A stretch of 64,000 nucleotides of DNA, from the NCBI RefSeq assembly GCF_001039355.2, contig NW_019775774.1, forward strand, positions 62,001 through 126,000, read 5' to 3'. The notes beneath the pieces were generated by a model. That model had not been told where the DNA came from, ran no database searches, and was given only the letters and a program-made list of their open reading frames with translations. Shown one piece after another: positions 13,632 to 24,016 of this stretch. Positions within the stretch are counted from its first letter, which is position 1; every line of letters starts with the position of its first letter. The position numbers were made by a program, and so were the translations under genes. Source of the DNA: Lingula anatina (lineage: Eukaryota > Brachiopoda > Lingulata > Lingulida > Lingulidae).

Positions 13632-16600
13632 GTGATAGATACAATACGAGTCGCCGAGCTGTACGTGAAATATTACGAGTGTATTGGCGAGCCGCAGGCG
13701 AGACAATACACGAGTAATTTTCACGTATCTGGCTTAAACCACGGCCTCTGATTGGCTACTACACTAGTAGTGCAACAGACCGTGGAACGCACTCGTACAT
13801 GACGTGCTTGTATGTCGAATACAGCACGGCCGAGTCTTTTGTTCTACGCGCTAGCCGTGGTTTAATAATACTTATTATTATTATTATTATTATTATAACT
13901 ATTATAACTTCAAAGGATTACGTAAAGAGCCCAGAAAATATGCGTTCAAATATCATTTTTCGGGTAAAATGAAACGATGCCCTTTGGTATTTCTCTAGGA
14001 TGTACATTTCGATACTATATGGAGAAGCAGTACACGACGGGCTGCACAGAATGGGCGAACCACATCAATCAACAGCTGGAAAGGGGAGCGCACAAAGTCA
14101 GGGCCAGGGTAGACTTTAAAGGATGCCCTGGTCACGAAGCTCTCACCTCACAGCTGATTGAAATCCAGGACAAGGCGTCAGAAGCAATCAGACGCACCAT
14201 AGAACTTCACGTAGAGGACTTCGTGAAAAAAGCCAAGGAGAACCACGAAGAGGCCCTAGCCCGCGAATCCAAGGCAGAGGACTTCTTCAAGATACACGGG
14301 ACATACGAAATTAATGCTAGCCCTCAACCGACTCCAAACACCTACCCAGATCTTCTAGAACAGGTCCGCACCCTACTCCTCACAATGAAAGCCAAAAAGA
14401 GAAAGATCGTCACTTCCACAAAAGCAAAACGCCGCACAGCTGCCACCCTGAAACGGCTCAAATGAACGAGCAGCACCATATCTTAAAACAGCCCTTTTCA
14501 GGGCTACTCACATGCTCAGGAAAAGCTATACCAAAATGTTCAAACAAGAAATGAATAAACAACCAGCAAATAAAAGCACTCTTTTGTCTTTTCCCAGAGG
14601 GCGAGAAACCCTCTTTATACTTTGAAAGAAACGCCCAAAAAAAAAGCATAAAGCCCAAGTAAAAGCTCATATATTAAAACCATTAGAAAATAAACAAGTC
14701 AGAGAATACTCGCCCGGCTTCAACACCACCTGGGTCTTATTAACTGAAGGAAAAAGAATCACATCTGCTGTACCGTCTATCTCAAACCTTATTAAAAGCT
14801 GCGAGCTATTGGGATGAAAATAACAAGCTCTTTGACCGTATACAAAGCAACAGAGGCTCCCCTAATATCAATACCACCCCCCGAGGACTAGGGGATAACC
14901 TCACACCTCAAATCCTAACCTCCTAATGAATTTCATCTAATCAGAAAAGACCATGTGGGTCGACCAATCAACGGACGCCCTAGACTATATAAAAACCAGA
15001 GGACAACCTGCAAAATCAGTTCTACCTCGACCATTGAGCAATCAACACGTCGTTGTCAGAACTCCTTGGCTCACAATAGTGACACGCAGGTGACTGTCCT
15101 TACCACCTTACTGTGCCGCTATCAGTTAGCAACACCACCACTTAAGCGAGATACTTTCGTGGTTTCACTGTGATCTGCCTAGCAGATACACACATACAAA
15201 GCGAGACACCTTTGTAAGGACGAGACGTCCTCGCACACAAGTGCACGTACAATCTGCGAAAGCAGACACACACTCACTAAAGACACGAGACACCTTTGAT
15301 GAAAACCGGGTTCTCTCCACCTGGAGAAAACCACCTGCTGCTATACAGCATTGACCACCCCCTCACGCACACTTAAACCTTTTTTTCCCTTTTTTCTGTC
15401 GGACTCTGCAGCTGATAAAGGTCACTTGTTGACTGAAAAGCGCTTTCTGCAACCAGTCCCCCCCCTCCAGGATGTACGACCCGTACAACCTTTCTCTGGT
15501 CACTTTCATACAGAGGTGAGACGCCTCTTTCTACACCACGCTGAGGTGAGACGCCTCATGCAGTACGCTGTACACAGCTACGCACACACTCTCCATCAGA
15601 TATAGCTTTAATCTGATATATCAAATCACTCACTCACACATACGTAACGAAGGAAAACAAAGGGATTTTGAGCATTAAATCTCAACCCCGAACGTCCCAC
15701 TAACAAGCTCACAGCTTTTAACTAGGGGCGCTGTCAAAACGCACGTACCCAGGGGCCCAGCCTTGGATCGTGTTATTTTGATCTGAGGTAGTTTAACTAA
15801 GGCATGAGCCGACCACCCCCAAACACGGTTTTTGTGTCCTAATTTTTTTACCACCGCCAAGAAGATTATGTTTTGATTCCTGTGGTTAGTTTGTTTCTTA
15901 GTTTGTTCGTTTGCAATATTAAGCAAGATGTTATAGATTGGTTTAGATGAATTTTTCAGAAATTATTGGTGGACCAAAGAACAAATGATGTACATGTACG
16001 AACAAAATCTGGGAGCAAAACATAATTCTTAACTTGGAATCCGCCTGTTTAGGGAAAGATTTTAAGCATATATGTACCGTGAACCTCCACTTCACATAAC
16101 TGCAAGGCCAGTTCGTCACTGCCAACTTTAATGATCAAAACATATCGTCCTCTCAGTGGTGTCCTACAGGTCAGAGATGTGTTTCCCTTAGGTGCCACCC
16201 CCGGGTAACTGGCGCAGAGCTTGTACTGTGTGAATGATGAATTACCCACAAAAGAGTATCCAACTCTCACCTCGAAATTGACCAGACGATTATCTGAAAA
16301 TGACAAGTGACACGCGTCATGCAGCGTCATATATTGGACAAATTATAAACCAGTTATGGAAATTACATGAATGAAAATATCTCTATATTTGAGAGCGTTG
16401 TCACATGTAAAGCACCTCGCATACCTTTCAGGGCTTTTTTTACTTAATTCTCAATTTAATTTTTTTATATTTGTTTCACGCTCTTAGTTAATTTAACACT
16501 GTTACATGCATGTACATGAACGAAGCGTGGTTACCACCAGAATCAATGAATATACATGTATATTGCATTGAAAGTGAATGTAAAGTAATGCAAGTTACTA

Positions 16601-17492
16601 GTATTTATGAAACTTAAAACATCAGATGTTGCAAAAATACGGAAGTGTTTTATAAATTAAAAGTGAATCAAAAAGAGAGAGAAAGAGAGAGAGAGAAGAA
16701 AGAGAAAGAAAAAATAGAAGAAAATTTACTGCAGCAGTCGCCTCTGTTTGTTACGGTAACACCTGCCACATTTGCCTTAGTTTCTAAATCCACAAGCCAC
16801 CAATTCCCCTGACCATGATCTGTATGGGTGCAGCTGCCTTGATGCCAGATGTCGTTATAGTTACCGTCCACAGCGAGAATGGCAACGGAGGACGCTCGGG
16901 TGGAGCTTTGGTACGCAGGTTTACCTTTGGCCAAATCCTGGGAGCAACCTCTGCATAGTGGTGCACCTGTCGGGAGTAATAATAATAACTAATGAAACAA
17001 AACACATGGTAAAGTACTGATTAACCTTAACTTAATTAAACAATCATAATTAAAATCTAATCTAATCGTTTTTGGTCCATTTTTTTACCTTACCTGAAAT
17101 ACCTTTCCATTTAATTTTGTTAATAATAAATTAATTAATTAATTAACCAATAACATCAGGTCTATACCCGTTGCATTTTAAATACCAAAATTAATTCATA
17201 CTACTCTTAAAGAGGTACAAAAGTAATGGGTGAATTTAAAATGATGCAAATTTTCAAATAAATCATACAAACAACTGGGCTGGGCACACAAGTCAATTAT
17301 CGGGTCAATTATTACGTTATTATATTGTGGCTTAATTGCTGGAGAGTTTCAGTACATCAAATTAAGACTAAAATATTTTCTATCACTTGCACCAAAGACA
17401 CATAAAGCATACCTTATCACCGCTTTACCACACGCAGACTTACCAAGAACTGTAACAGTGACTCCGGCTAGAAGCAGTCTGAGAACCGCCAT
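13187..17492 (-). CDS. Secreted F-type lectin with PAN/apple-like domain (copy C, intact)
   Basis: Predicted secreted fucose-binding lectin of 258 aa. Exons: 17444-17492, 16730-16966, 16078-16293 and 13187-13461, all joined in phase 1. The signal peptide starts MAVLRLLLAGVTVTVLG. Exon 2 holds GNWWLVDLE and the fucose motif His; RGDCC with the Arg in NNRLVNF completes H-X26-R-X-D-X4-R. Exon 3 ends LQLCEVEVHG. Exon 4 is the PAN-like cysteine-rich tail ending FTEM. The exon 2 donor is GTAAAT, weaker than GTAAGT in the other copies. Intron 3 is 2.6 kb because it contains a composite hairpin element and a foreign 1.8-kb insertion, so correct splicing here needs to be shown. Confidence 0.85.
13630..13870. 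mobile_element. Two adjacent palindromic elements in lectin C intron 3
   Basis: One hairpin at about 13,662-13,727 has arms starting TACGTGAAA and ending TTTCACGTA, with AGTGTATTG/CAATACACG inside. The next, about 13,734-13,866, has ends TTAAACCACGGC and GCCGTGGTTTAA. Neither is in copies A or B, so both look like small inserted foldback or MITE elements. Confidence 0.65.
14022..14465 (+). pseudogene. 5'-truncated ORF of the insertion, lysine-rich C-terminus
   Basis: Open from the insertion's left edge to TGA at 14,463-14,465; the nearest ATG (14,019) is formed across the junction with host sequence, so the real start is lost. The 148 residues are polar and mainly helical-looking (EIQDKASEAIRRTIELHVED), followed by a proline-rich linker and a very basic tail (KAKKRKIVTSTKAKRRTAAT). 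I do not recognise the family; it is not a core histone by eye. Confidence 0.45.
14490..14505 (+). promoter_or_regulatory. Histone-type mRNA 3' stem-loop
   Basis: AGCCCT-TTTC-AGGGCT: a 6-bp stem with a 4-nt U-rich loop, preceded by AAAAC and followed by ACTCA, 24 nt past the stop codon. The replication-dependent histone consensus is GGYYCU-UUHH-ARRRCC with ACCCA after it. A purine-rich CAGGAAAAGC lies 12 nt downstream, where the histone downstream element would be. Confidence 0.6.
14964..14994 (+). promoter_or_regulatory. CCAAT and TATA boxes inside the insertion
   Basis: CCAAT at 14,964-14,968 and TATATAAAA at 14,986-14,994, a good RNA polymerase II core pointing into the hairpin-rich stretch. 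No poly(A) signal or long ORF follows inside the insertion. Confidence 0.5.
15138..15617 (+). other. Run of short hairpins with recurring GAGAC loops
   Basis: Within 480 bp there are about a dozen short stem-loops. Four or more have loops containing GAGAC on unrelated stems: TACAAAG/CTTTGTA (15,195-15,216), AGGAC/GTCCT (15,217-15,231), AGAGG/CCTCT (15,512-15,528) and TGAGG/CCTCA (15,542-15,558). Others: ATCTGC/GCAGAT (15,173-15,187), TCTGC-GAAA-GCAGA (15,253-15,266), TCTCCA/TGGAGA (15,314-15,327), TGCTG/CAGCA (15,336-15,350), TGTACG/CGTACA (15,473-15,487) and ATCAGAT/ATCTGAT (15,595-15,617). A similar one (AGAGGG/CCCTCT, loop CGAGAAA) is at 14,596-14,614. Stems differ while pairing is kept, which suggests a structured RNA. 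Confidence 0.55.
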
Positions 17493-17647
17493 ACTTTCTT
17501 ATTATCACGACGGCAGCGTCTTTGTATGTGTATTTGAATTAAAATACCGACAGACAAACCAAATATAATGATTTGTAGTTGCTCTGGGTGGTGAATCAAT
17601 TGAAATGGATTGAGAGTGCTGGGGGGAAGGGTCGCTGCTTTTTGAAT

Positions 17648-17654
17648 ATTTATA
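17648..17654 (-). promoter_or_regulatory. TATA box of lectin gene C
   Basis: TATAAAT on the minus strand about 156 nt upstream of the ATG, matching copies A and B. Confidence 0.5.
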
Positions 17655-17759
17655 AGGGCGCCTTTTAATCCATCTTTCACGGTTCCCCAACTGATATATT
17701 ATGGTAACTTAAAACAGGTCTATTTTATGTCGCATGGAATCGAACCTCATTAAATGTCA

Positions 17760-18895
17760 AATTGAAAATCTAATTAAAAATCGATGGCTCCTTGTACAAT
17801 TTTGAGTTACGTCTCTTTACGTAACAATGCCAGTTTTAGCTTTAGATTTGTTGTCTGCAGTCATAAGAATGTGTATTAGTAGCATAGTTGCATGTAAAAC
17901 AAAGAATGCGACCGAAAGACTGAAATCAGCCATAGCGAAGAATACTTGAATTCACGCCACAGAAGATAGTTTTTCAAATGGCTAAGTTTATGCTTTGTTT
18001 ATAATGTTTTTCTACAACATAAAACATGATCATACATTCACAGTGTCCGAGAAGTAGTCAAACAGGCTCCATGTAAGAACAATAACACATTGAATCATAC
18101 AATGTGCCGCCATGACTACACAATAAATAAATAAATAAATATATATATAAATAAATAAATACATAAATAAATAAATAAATATAAAACAATATGAAAAAGA
18201 TCATTCGATTAGCAATGCATGTAACTATGAACAGTACCATCTTAGTTTATATGCCATAAACATAAACTAAATTAACTTCTTTTAAGTAGCCAGGGTTCTC
18301 CAAATACAGACCAACAAATGTGTTCCTGGATATTCAGCAAGAGGGCAACGATGGGTATACATTGGTCAGAGACATTTCATGTTCATACATTTGCATTGAA
18401 ATAAACTGTGTTGTAGCAGACATACCAATGTTTATAATGATATCTTACTTATACAGAGTACTATGGGAAGCCGATCTTTATTTCAAGCCAATTTTCAAAG
18501 CAGCTAAACTGTGTGCAGAAGAAGAAGGGTAAAAACACATTTTTCCTTACAACTTTTTATTCCTATGCATTAATATTGTGATAACTACTTTACATAAACG
18601 AAACGATAAAGAAACTACTTTACTTAATGGACCAATATACGCAATTACAATTTATATAATTCAATTATTAAAAATGCTTGCTATGTGCATGAACACATTT
18701 ATTCCTTTTGACCGTTACCGTGGGCAATATAAAATACCCAAATCCAAATAAAATACCCCATAATATACATTAAAAACAATAAGAATACTTAAAGAAACCA
18801 AATTAATAACTTGAAGGTCCAGCATGTCGTTCCCTCTTAATAAATCTCGTAATGTGATAAAAAAAGAAACACGTTGCTAATTGCATATCAGCAAA
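17760..18895. other. Spacer between lectin C and glycosyltransferase fragment
   Basis: Contains the same spacer block as 5740-5960 in direct orientation and a TAAA/TATA-rich tract (18,121-18,185). From 18,290 it matches 22,870-23,900 (minus the foldback element), so the lectin-to-glycosyltransferase spacer was duplicated as a unit. No gene seen. Confidence 0.6.
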
Positions 18896-19291
18896 TCAAT
18901 TTTTATTGATTTTCATTAACCCATGGATACGTTTACAAACACTCAGTGGTGACTTGGCGCCAAATATTGGCAACCCGTTTGCTTTATAGTATTTCATCAA
19001 ACGGCGGACGGCGACATAATGATCCTTCTATGCTTTCCTGCAGCGTGGGTCCCATGTCCATTCTATATTTGCAAAATTGAACAAATTTCTGTGAATGGCA
19101 CTCCTGTCAAAATGCTCGCATTCTTTTGGACAAATATGGAAACCTCCCGAGAAACATAAACCCTCCATCATAGCTTGAGGAGCGTAGGCATGCTTGTCGT
19201 ACGGGGTAAATAGTAACTCAGAAGACCTGGGCCTGTGGTACTTCCAGTGAATTGAGAGTCTGGCCATAGGCTGATGTTCCTTCTCCGAAAA
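18896..19291 (-). pseudogene. Glycosyltransferase-like gene, C-terminal fragment (GT1)
   Basis: Matches the last ~130 codons of GT2 and GT3 (ARLSIHWKYHRPRSSELLF, GLCFSGGFHICPKECEHF). It starts abruptly at TTCTCCGAAAAA, where the match to GT2 stops and a different duplicated spacer (19,292 onward, also at 26,945) begins. It also has TAG at 19,028-19,030 where GT2 has CAG. With no 5' exons, DXD region or anchor it is a dead remnant, left when a lectin-glycosyltransferase unit was partly deleted. Confidence 0.88.
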
Positions 19292-20074
19292 ATAATGAAA
19301 AAATAATAATGCGTAGAAATATTAAGTAATGTTTTAACGAGCTTATTTACAGACAACATCTGGACAGGAAAACTGTTTTAAAATCCATTACCCTGTGGGT
19401 ACTCCATTCATGCTTACATCCATTGCTTTCTAAGATGCGGCACCAATGGAAATCATTTGATAGGCTACAACAAGGCTGCATGACGGCAATGCGCAACATC
19501 ATCCTATACATACGTAACAAATAAACGACATCCAGCATGAGATAAGAATAACTCTTTTGGCGTTAGATTTGATTTATATACGTAGAAAGTAGTGTCAAAG
19601 GAACTCGCAAAAATGGTTAAGACCGTTTTCATGTAAAAGTAAGAAACCCTATTTGGAGAAAACAACAGTGGAAATACTTCTGAATTATTTATTTAACATT
19701 TTCACGTGTTGCTTCGCTTAATATTAATCAATGCACACGTGTCACATGACGTCGCAAGCTTCAGATCAGACACGTTTCTGTTTATGTTGATGCAAGTGAC
19801 GTATGCAAGAAGAATATAGTTTGTTTGACAATTCTAGCTGCAGGAAAATAATGCAAAGCGATGCCTATTTGCGTTAAGGCAATTGAACTAGAGGGATACG
19901 AAACAGAAATACTGAGGAAAATGTGTGCGATTTCTCTGTTTTTTTTTTTTTTAGATTGCGTTATCATATGTTAACTCTATACCCAATTAGGCTAACGGTC
20001 TAAAAGACTTAAAGCAATAATAACTCTTCCTTTGAGATTCAAAATTCCGCAAGAAATACATTGTAAACAACGCT
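19292..20074. repeat. Duplicated spacer shared with 26,945-27,650
   Basis: Same block as the GT2-GT3 interval (TGCGTAGAAATATT ... GCGATGCCTATTTG). Its last ~65 bp (20,010-20,074) resemble a membrane-anchor exon also seen at 52,370, 58,670 and 62,640 (minus strand). Confidence 0.7.
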
Positions 20075-20075
20075 N
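20075..20075. other. Single ambiguous base at a break in homology
   Basis: An N sits exactly where lectin D exon 3 stops matching the other copies and unrelated sequence begins. A join of two reads or contigs is likely. Confidence 0.7.
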
Positions 20076-21474
20076 TTTTAATGATCAACACATATCTTCC
20101 TCTTAGTGCTGACCCACAGGACAGAGATGTGTTTCCCTTAGGTGCCACCCCCGGGTAACTGGCGCAGAGTCTGTACTGGGTGAATGATGAATTACCCACA
20201 AAAGAGTATCCAACTCTCACCTCGAAATTGACCAGACGATTATCTGAAAATGACAAGTGACATGATCCCCAACTTGGCATATGCTGTGATAGTACAGCGT
20301 CATGCAGCGTCATATATTAGACAAATTATAAACCAGTTATGGAAATTACATGAATGAAAACATCTCTATATTTCAGAACGTTGTCACATGTAAAGCACCT
20401 CGCATACCTTTCAAGGCTTTTTACGTAATTCTCAATTTAAGTTATTTTATATTTGTTTCACGCTCTTATTATTAATTTAACACTGTTACATGCATGTACA
20501 TGAACGAAGCGTGGTTACCACCAGAATCAATGAATATACATGTATATTGCATTGAAAGTGAATGTAAAGTAATGCAAGTTACTAGTATTTATGAAACTTA
20601 AAACATCAGCTGCTGCAAAAATACGGAAGTGTTTTATAAATCAAAATTGAATCAAAAAAAAAAAAAAAAAAAGAGAAGAAAGAGAAAGAAAAAAGAGAAT
20701 AAAACTTACTACAGCAGTCGCCTCTGTTTGTTATGGTAACACCTGCCACATTTGCCTTAGTTTCTAAATCCACAAGCCACCAATTCCCCTGACCATGCTC
20801 TGTATGGGTGCAGCTGCCTTGATGCCAGATGTCGTCATAGTTACCGTCCACAGCGAGAATGGCAACGGAGGACGCTCGGGTGGAGCTTTGGTACGCGGGT
20901 TTACCTTTGGCCAAATCCTGCGAGCAACCTCTGCATAGTGGCGCACCTGTCGGGAGTAATGATAATAACTAATAAAACAAAACACATGGTAAAGTAATGA
21001 TTAACCTTAACTTAATTAAACAATCATAATTAAAATCTAATCTCATCGTTTTTGGTCCATTTTTTACATTACCTGAAATACCTTTCCATTAAATTTTGTT
21101 ATTAATAATAAATAAATTAATTAATTAATCAATAACACCAGGTCTATATCCGTTGCATTTTAAATAACAAAATTAATTAATACTACTCTAAAAGAGGTAC
21201 AAAAGTAATGGGTGAATTAAAAATGATGCAAATTTTTAAATAAATCATACAAACAACTGGGCTGGGCACACAAGTCAATTATCGGGTCAATTATTACGTT
21301 ATTATATTGTGGCTTAATTGCTGGAGAGTTTCAGTACATCAAATTAAGACTAAAATATTTTCTATCACTTGCACCAAAGACACATAAAGCATACCTTATC
21401 ACCGCTTTACTACACGCAGACTTACCAAGAACTGTAACAGTAACTCCGACTTGAAGCAGTCTGAGAACCGCCAT
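20076..21474 (-). pseudogene. F-type lectin copy D, 3'-truncated
   Basis: Exon 1 (21426-21474), exon 2 (20710-20946) and the first 168 bp of exon 3 (20076-20243) are open with intact splice sites and a complete fucose motif. At the N, just after GRYVLIIK, the match ends. The last lectin strand and the whole PAN exon are missing and do not reappear before GT1. The TATA position has CATAAAT. It is either a true truncation or an assembly break; as it stands it cannot encode the full protein. Confidence 0.85.
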
Positions 21475-21659
21475 TCTTTCTTGTTGTCACTACAGCAGCG
21501 TCTTTGTATGCGTGTTTAAATTGGAATGCCGACTGACAAACCAAATATAATGATTTGTAGTTGTTCTGGGCGGTGAATCAAATGAAATGGATTGAGAGAG
21601 CTGGGCAGAAGGATCCCTGTTATTTGAATATTTATGAGGGTGCCTTTTAATCAATCTTT

Positions 21660-22884
21660 CATAGTTTATATATTATGATATTATGATATATTATGGTATC
21701 GTGAAGCAGATCTATTTTATGTTGCATGGAATCTAACCTCATTAAATGTAATCTAATATCAAAAACGTGATTAATCGGCAATTTTCCATGTAGGCACACA
21801 CATTTTAATCCATGAGCAGACCTTGCTCCTTCTCTGTCAAATGGCCGTTTGCAATAAGTAAGTAGTTTTTTGTTTCTGTAAGACCCCCGTTGAACATCCT
21901 TTTACAACAGGACCCACTTTCATCAACATCGGATGGCATTATTCTATAAATAACACTATCCATTGGATTATATTTTATCCTCTAGACTGTTATCCTGAGG
22001 AAAGATGCCGTTTTTAACCTTTGGAAAGAAATATCAGATAAAAGTATATCTAGCGTTTATCATTACTTTACTACAAGAAAACTGACCAGATGATAGCAAA
22101 AAACAAAACAATGAGCTGAGGGGAAATTTTAGATACAACTTTACTTCAATTTTACACTCAGTGTAACTGGTGAAACAATATCGCGACTTTTTAAATTGTG
22201 CCGTCTGGAATCGAAGGTACTGGGGCTCGTAAAAAGAACTCAGGCCTTTGCACATTCTCACTGTGTATTCTGTTGAAACACGTTTATACTGACGTTTGTT
22301 TTGTACGTAATCTGAGAAACTTATATACCTCTGTGAGCATATGTGAACAAGTCCATAACAGCTGGATTACAATGCCGTAATTGCAAACAAAAAGGAGATT
22401 ATATGCTGTAGTGTGGTCCACAACATAAATATTCATCTTTATTCCGCACAACTGTGTGCGTGTATATGTGTGTATGACTTGTGTCAGCTAAGTTTAATTT
22501 TTTTAATAAAATCTCGACCATATGCATGGGACAGTCTACAACATGAAACTTTGATGTGATACATGGCAGCTAAAAACAGAACCATGGGCGTCTAATTAAA
22601 AATCGATGTCTCCTTGTACAAATATCAGTCTTCTTTACGTAACAATGCTGGTTTGTCTTGGCTTTGTTGCTTGCAGTTATAAGAATGTGCATAAGCAGCA
22701 GCATGTAAAACAAAAAATGCGAAAAAATAGAGAAATAGATAAATAAATAAATTTAAAAAGATAAATCAATATGAAAAAGATAAAATTCAAAGGCATGTAA
22801 TAATGAGCAGTACCATCCTACATGTAGTTTATATGCAATAAATATAAACTAACTCTTTTTCAAGCAACCTAGGTTCTTCAAATA
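21660..22884. other. Lectin D upstream spacer
   Basis: Diverged copy of 4700-5740. No gene seen. Confidence 0.5.
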
Positions 22885-23404
22885 CACTCTTGCCCAAAAT
22901 GGTTGGTACACGGAAACTTTGGGAGGCATATCGCCCTGTTTCTTTCATTATTATTGATATTAACAAATTAATACTGTTTATATTAATAAAAATGTGAAGC
23001 TGGAGGATTGGTCAAATCAAGGAGAAACAAAAAATGCAAATGTGAAAAAAGCGTTAATTTGTTTAGGGTATTTTTTTCTCATGCCCCCCAAAAGAGTACA
23101 TTTTTTGCATGACAATACCAAGTGAAAAATTTAACATAAATTTATACTGTGATTGACAATTAATATGAAATTAGGGGAAATTGTCAAGAAACATCTTCAG
23201 AGTTCATTAAAAATGGCACCCCATACATAAATTAACGCTTTTTTTTTAATTTGCATTTTGTGTGTCTCCTTGACTTTACCAGTCCTCCAGCTTCACATAA
23301 TTAGCAATATAAACAGTATTAATATGATAATATCAATAATAATGAAAGAAACAGGTCGATATGCCTCCCAAATTTTCCTGTACCAACCATTTTGGGCAAG
23401 AGTG
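22885..23404. mobile_element. Foldback (long-TIR) MITE
   Basis: Arms of about 176 bp (22,885-23,060 and 23,229-23,404) are inverted copies, starting CACTCTTGCCCAAAATGG. TA flanks both ends. The paralogous spacer near 18,300 lacks it, so insertion after the duplication is clear. There is no ORF; the unpaired centre is about 168 bp. Confidence 0.88.
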
Positions 23405-24016
23405 TACATAATGACAAAATGTGTACCTGGATATTTTGCAAGAAGGCAACGATGGATATACATTGGTCAGAGACATTTCAAAACTACCTTAACTGTGATG
23501 CATCAGACATACCAATGTTTATAATGATATCTCACTAATACAGAATAATGTGGGGAAACCAATCTTTATTTCACACCAGTCTGCAAATCAGCGAAACTGG
23601 GGATAAAGACATCCTGTGTGCATAAGCGCTAAGGGTGAAAACACTCAAAAATTTCCTTAAAACCTTTTATTCCTATGTATTTATACTGTGATAACTATTT
23701 TACATGAAAGGAAACGAAAAGAGAACCTCTTTCCTTAATGTACCAATGTAAGCAATTACAATTTACATATTTTATTTATTAAAAAAACGGGTTTGCTATG
23801 TGCCTGAACACATAAACTTCATTTTGAGCGCTGCCGTGGGCAATATGAAATACCCAAATCCAAATGAAATACCCCTTACTACACATTAAAAAACAATAAG
23901 AACTTAAAAATACCTAGAGAAATCAAATGTATAACTTGATTGTCCAGCATACCATTCCCTCTTTTTAAATCACGTAATGGGATAAAAAAACATATTGCTA
24001 AGTGAAAATCAGCAAA
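23405..24016. other. 3' flank of GT2
   Basis: Duplicate of 18,310-18,895. No gene seen. Confidence 0.5.

Larger units (their letters stand above)
14022..15825 (+). mobile_element. Unidentified 1.8-kb insertion, probably a truncated retroelement or captured segment
   Basis: Flanking intron sequence matches copies A and B up to GATACTATATG (14,021) and resumes at CGGTTTTTGTGTCC (about 15,826). The insertion replaced about 16 bp; no target duplication or terminal repeat is visible. In order it holds the 3' part of an ORF, a histone-type stem-loop, about 480 bp of spacer, a CCAAT/TATA promoter and a hairpin-rich leader-like stretch. The plus strand is C- and A-rich, unlike the AT-rich surroundings. 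A 5'-truncated element whose 3' end carries its own promoter, such as an LTR, is one reading; a fragment of a head-to-tail gene repeat is another. Confidence 0.6.
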
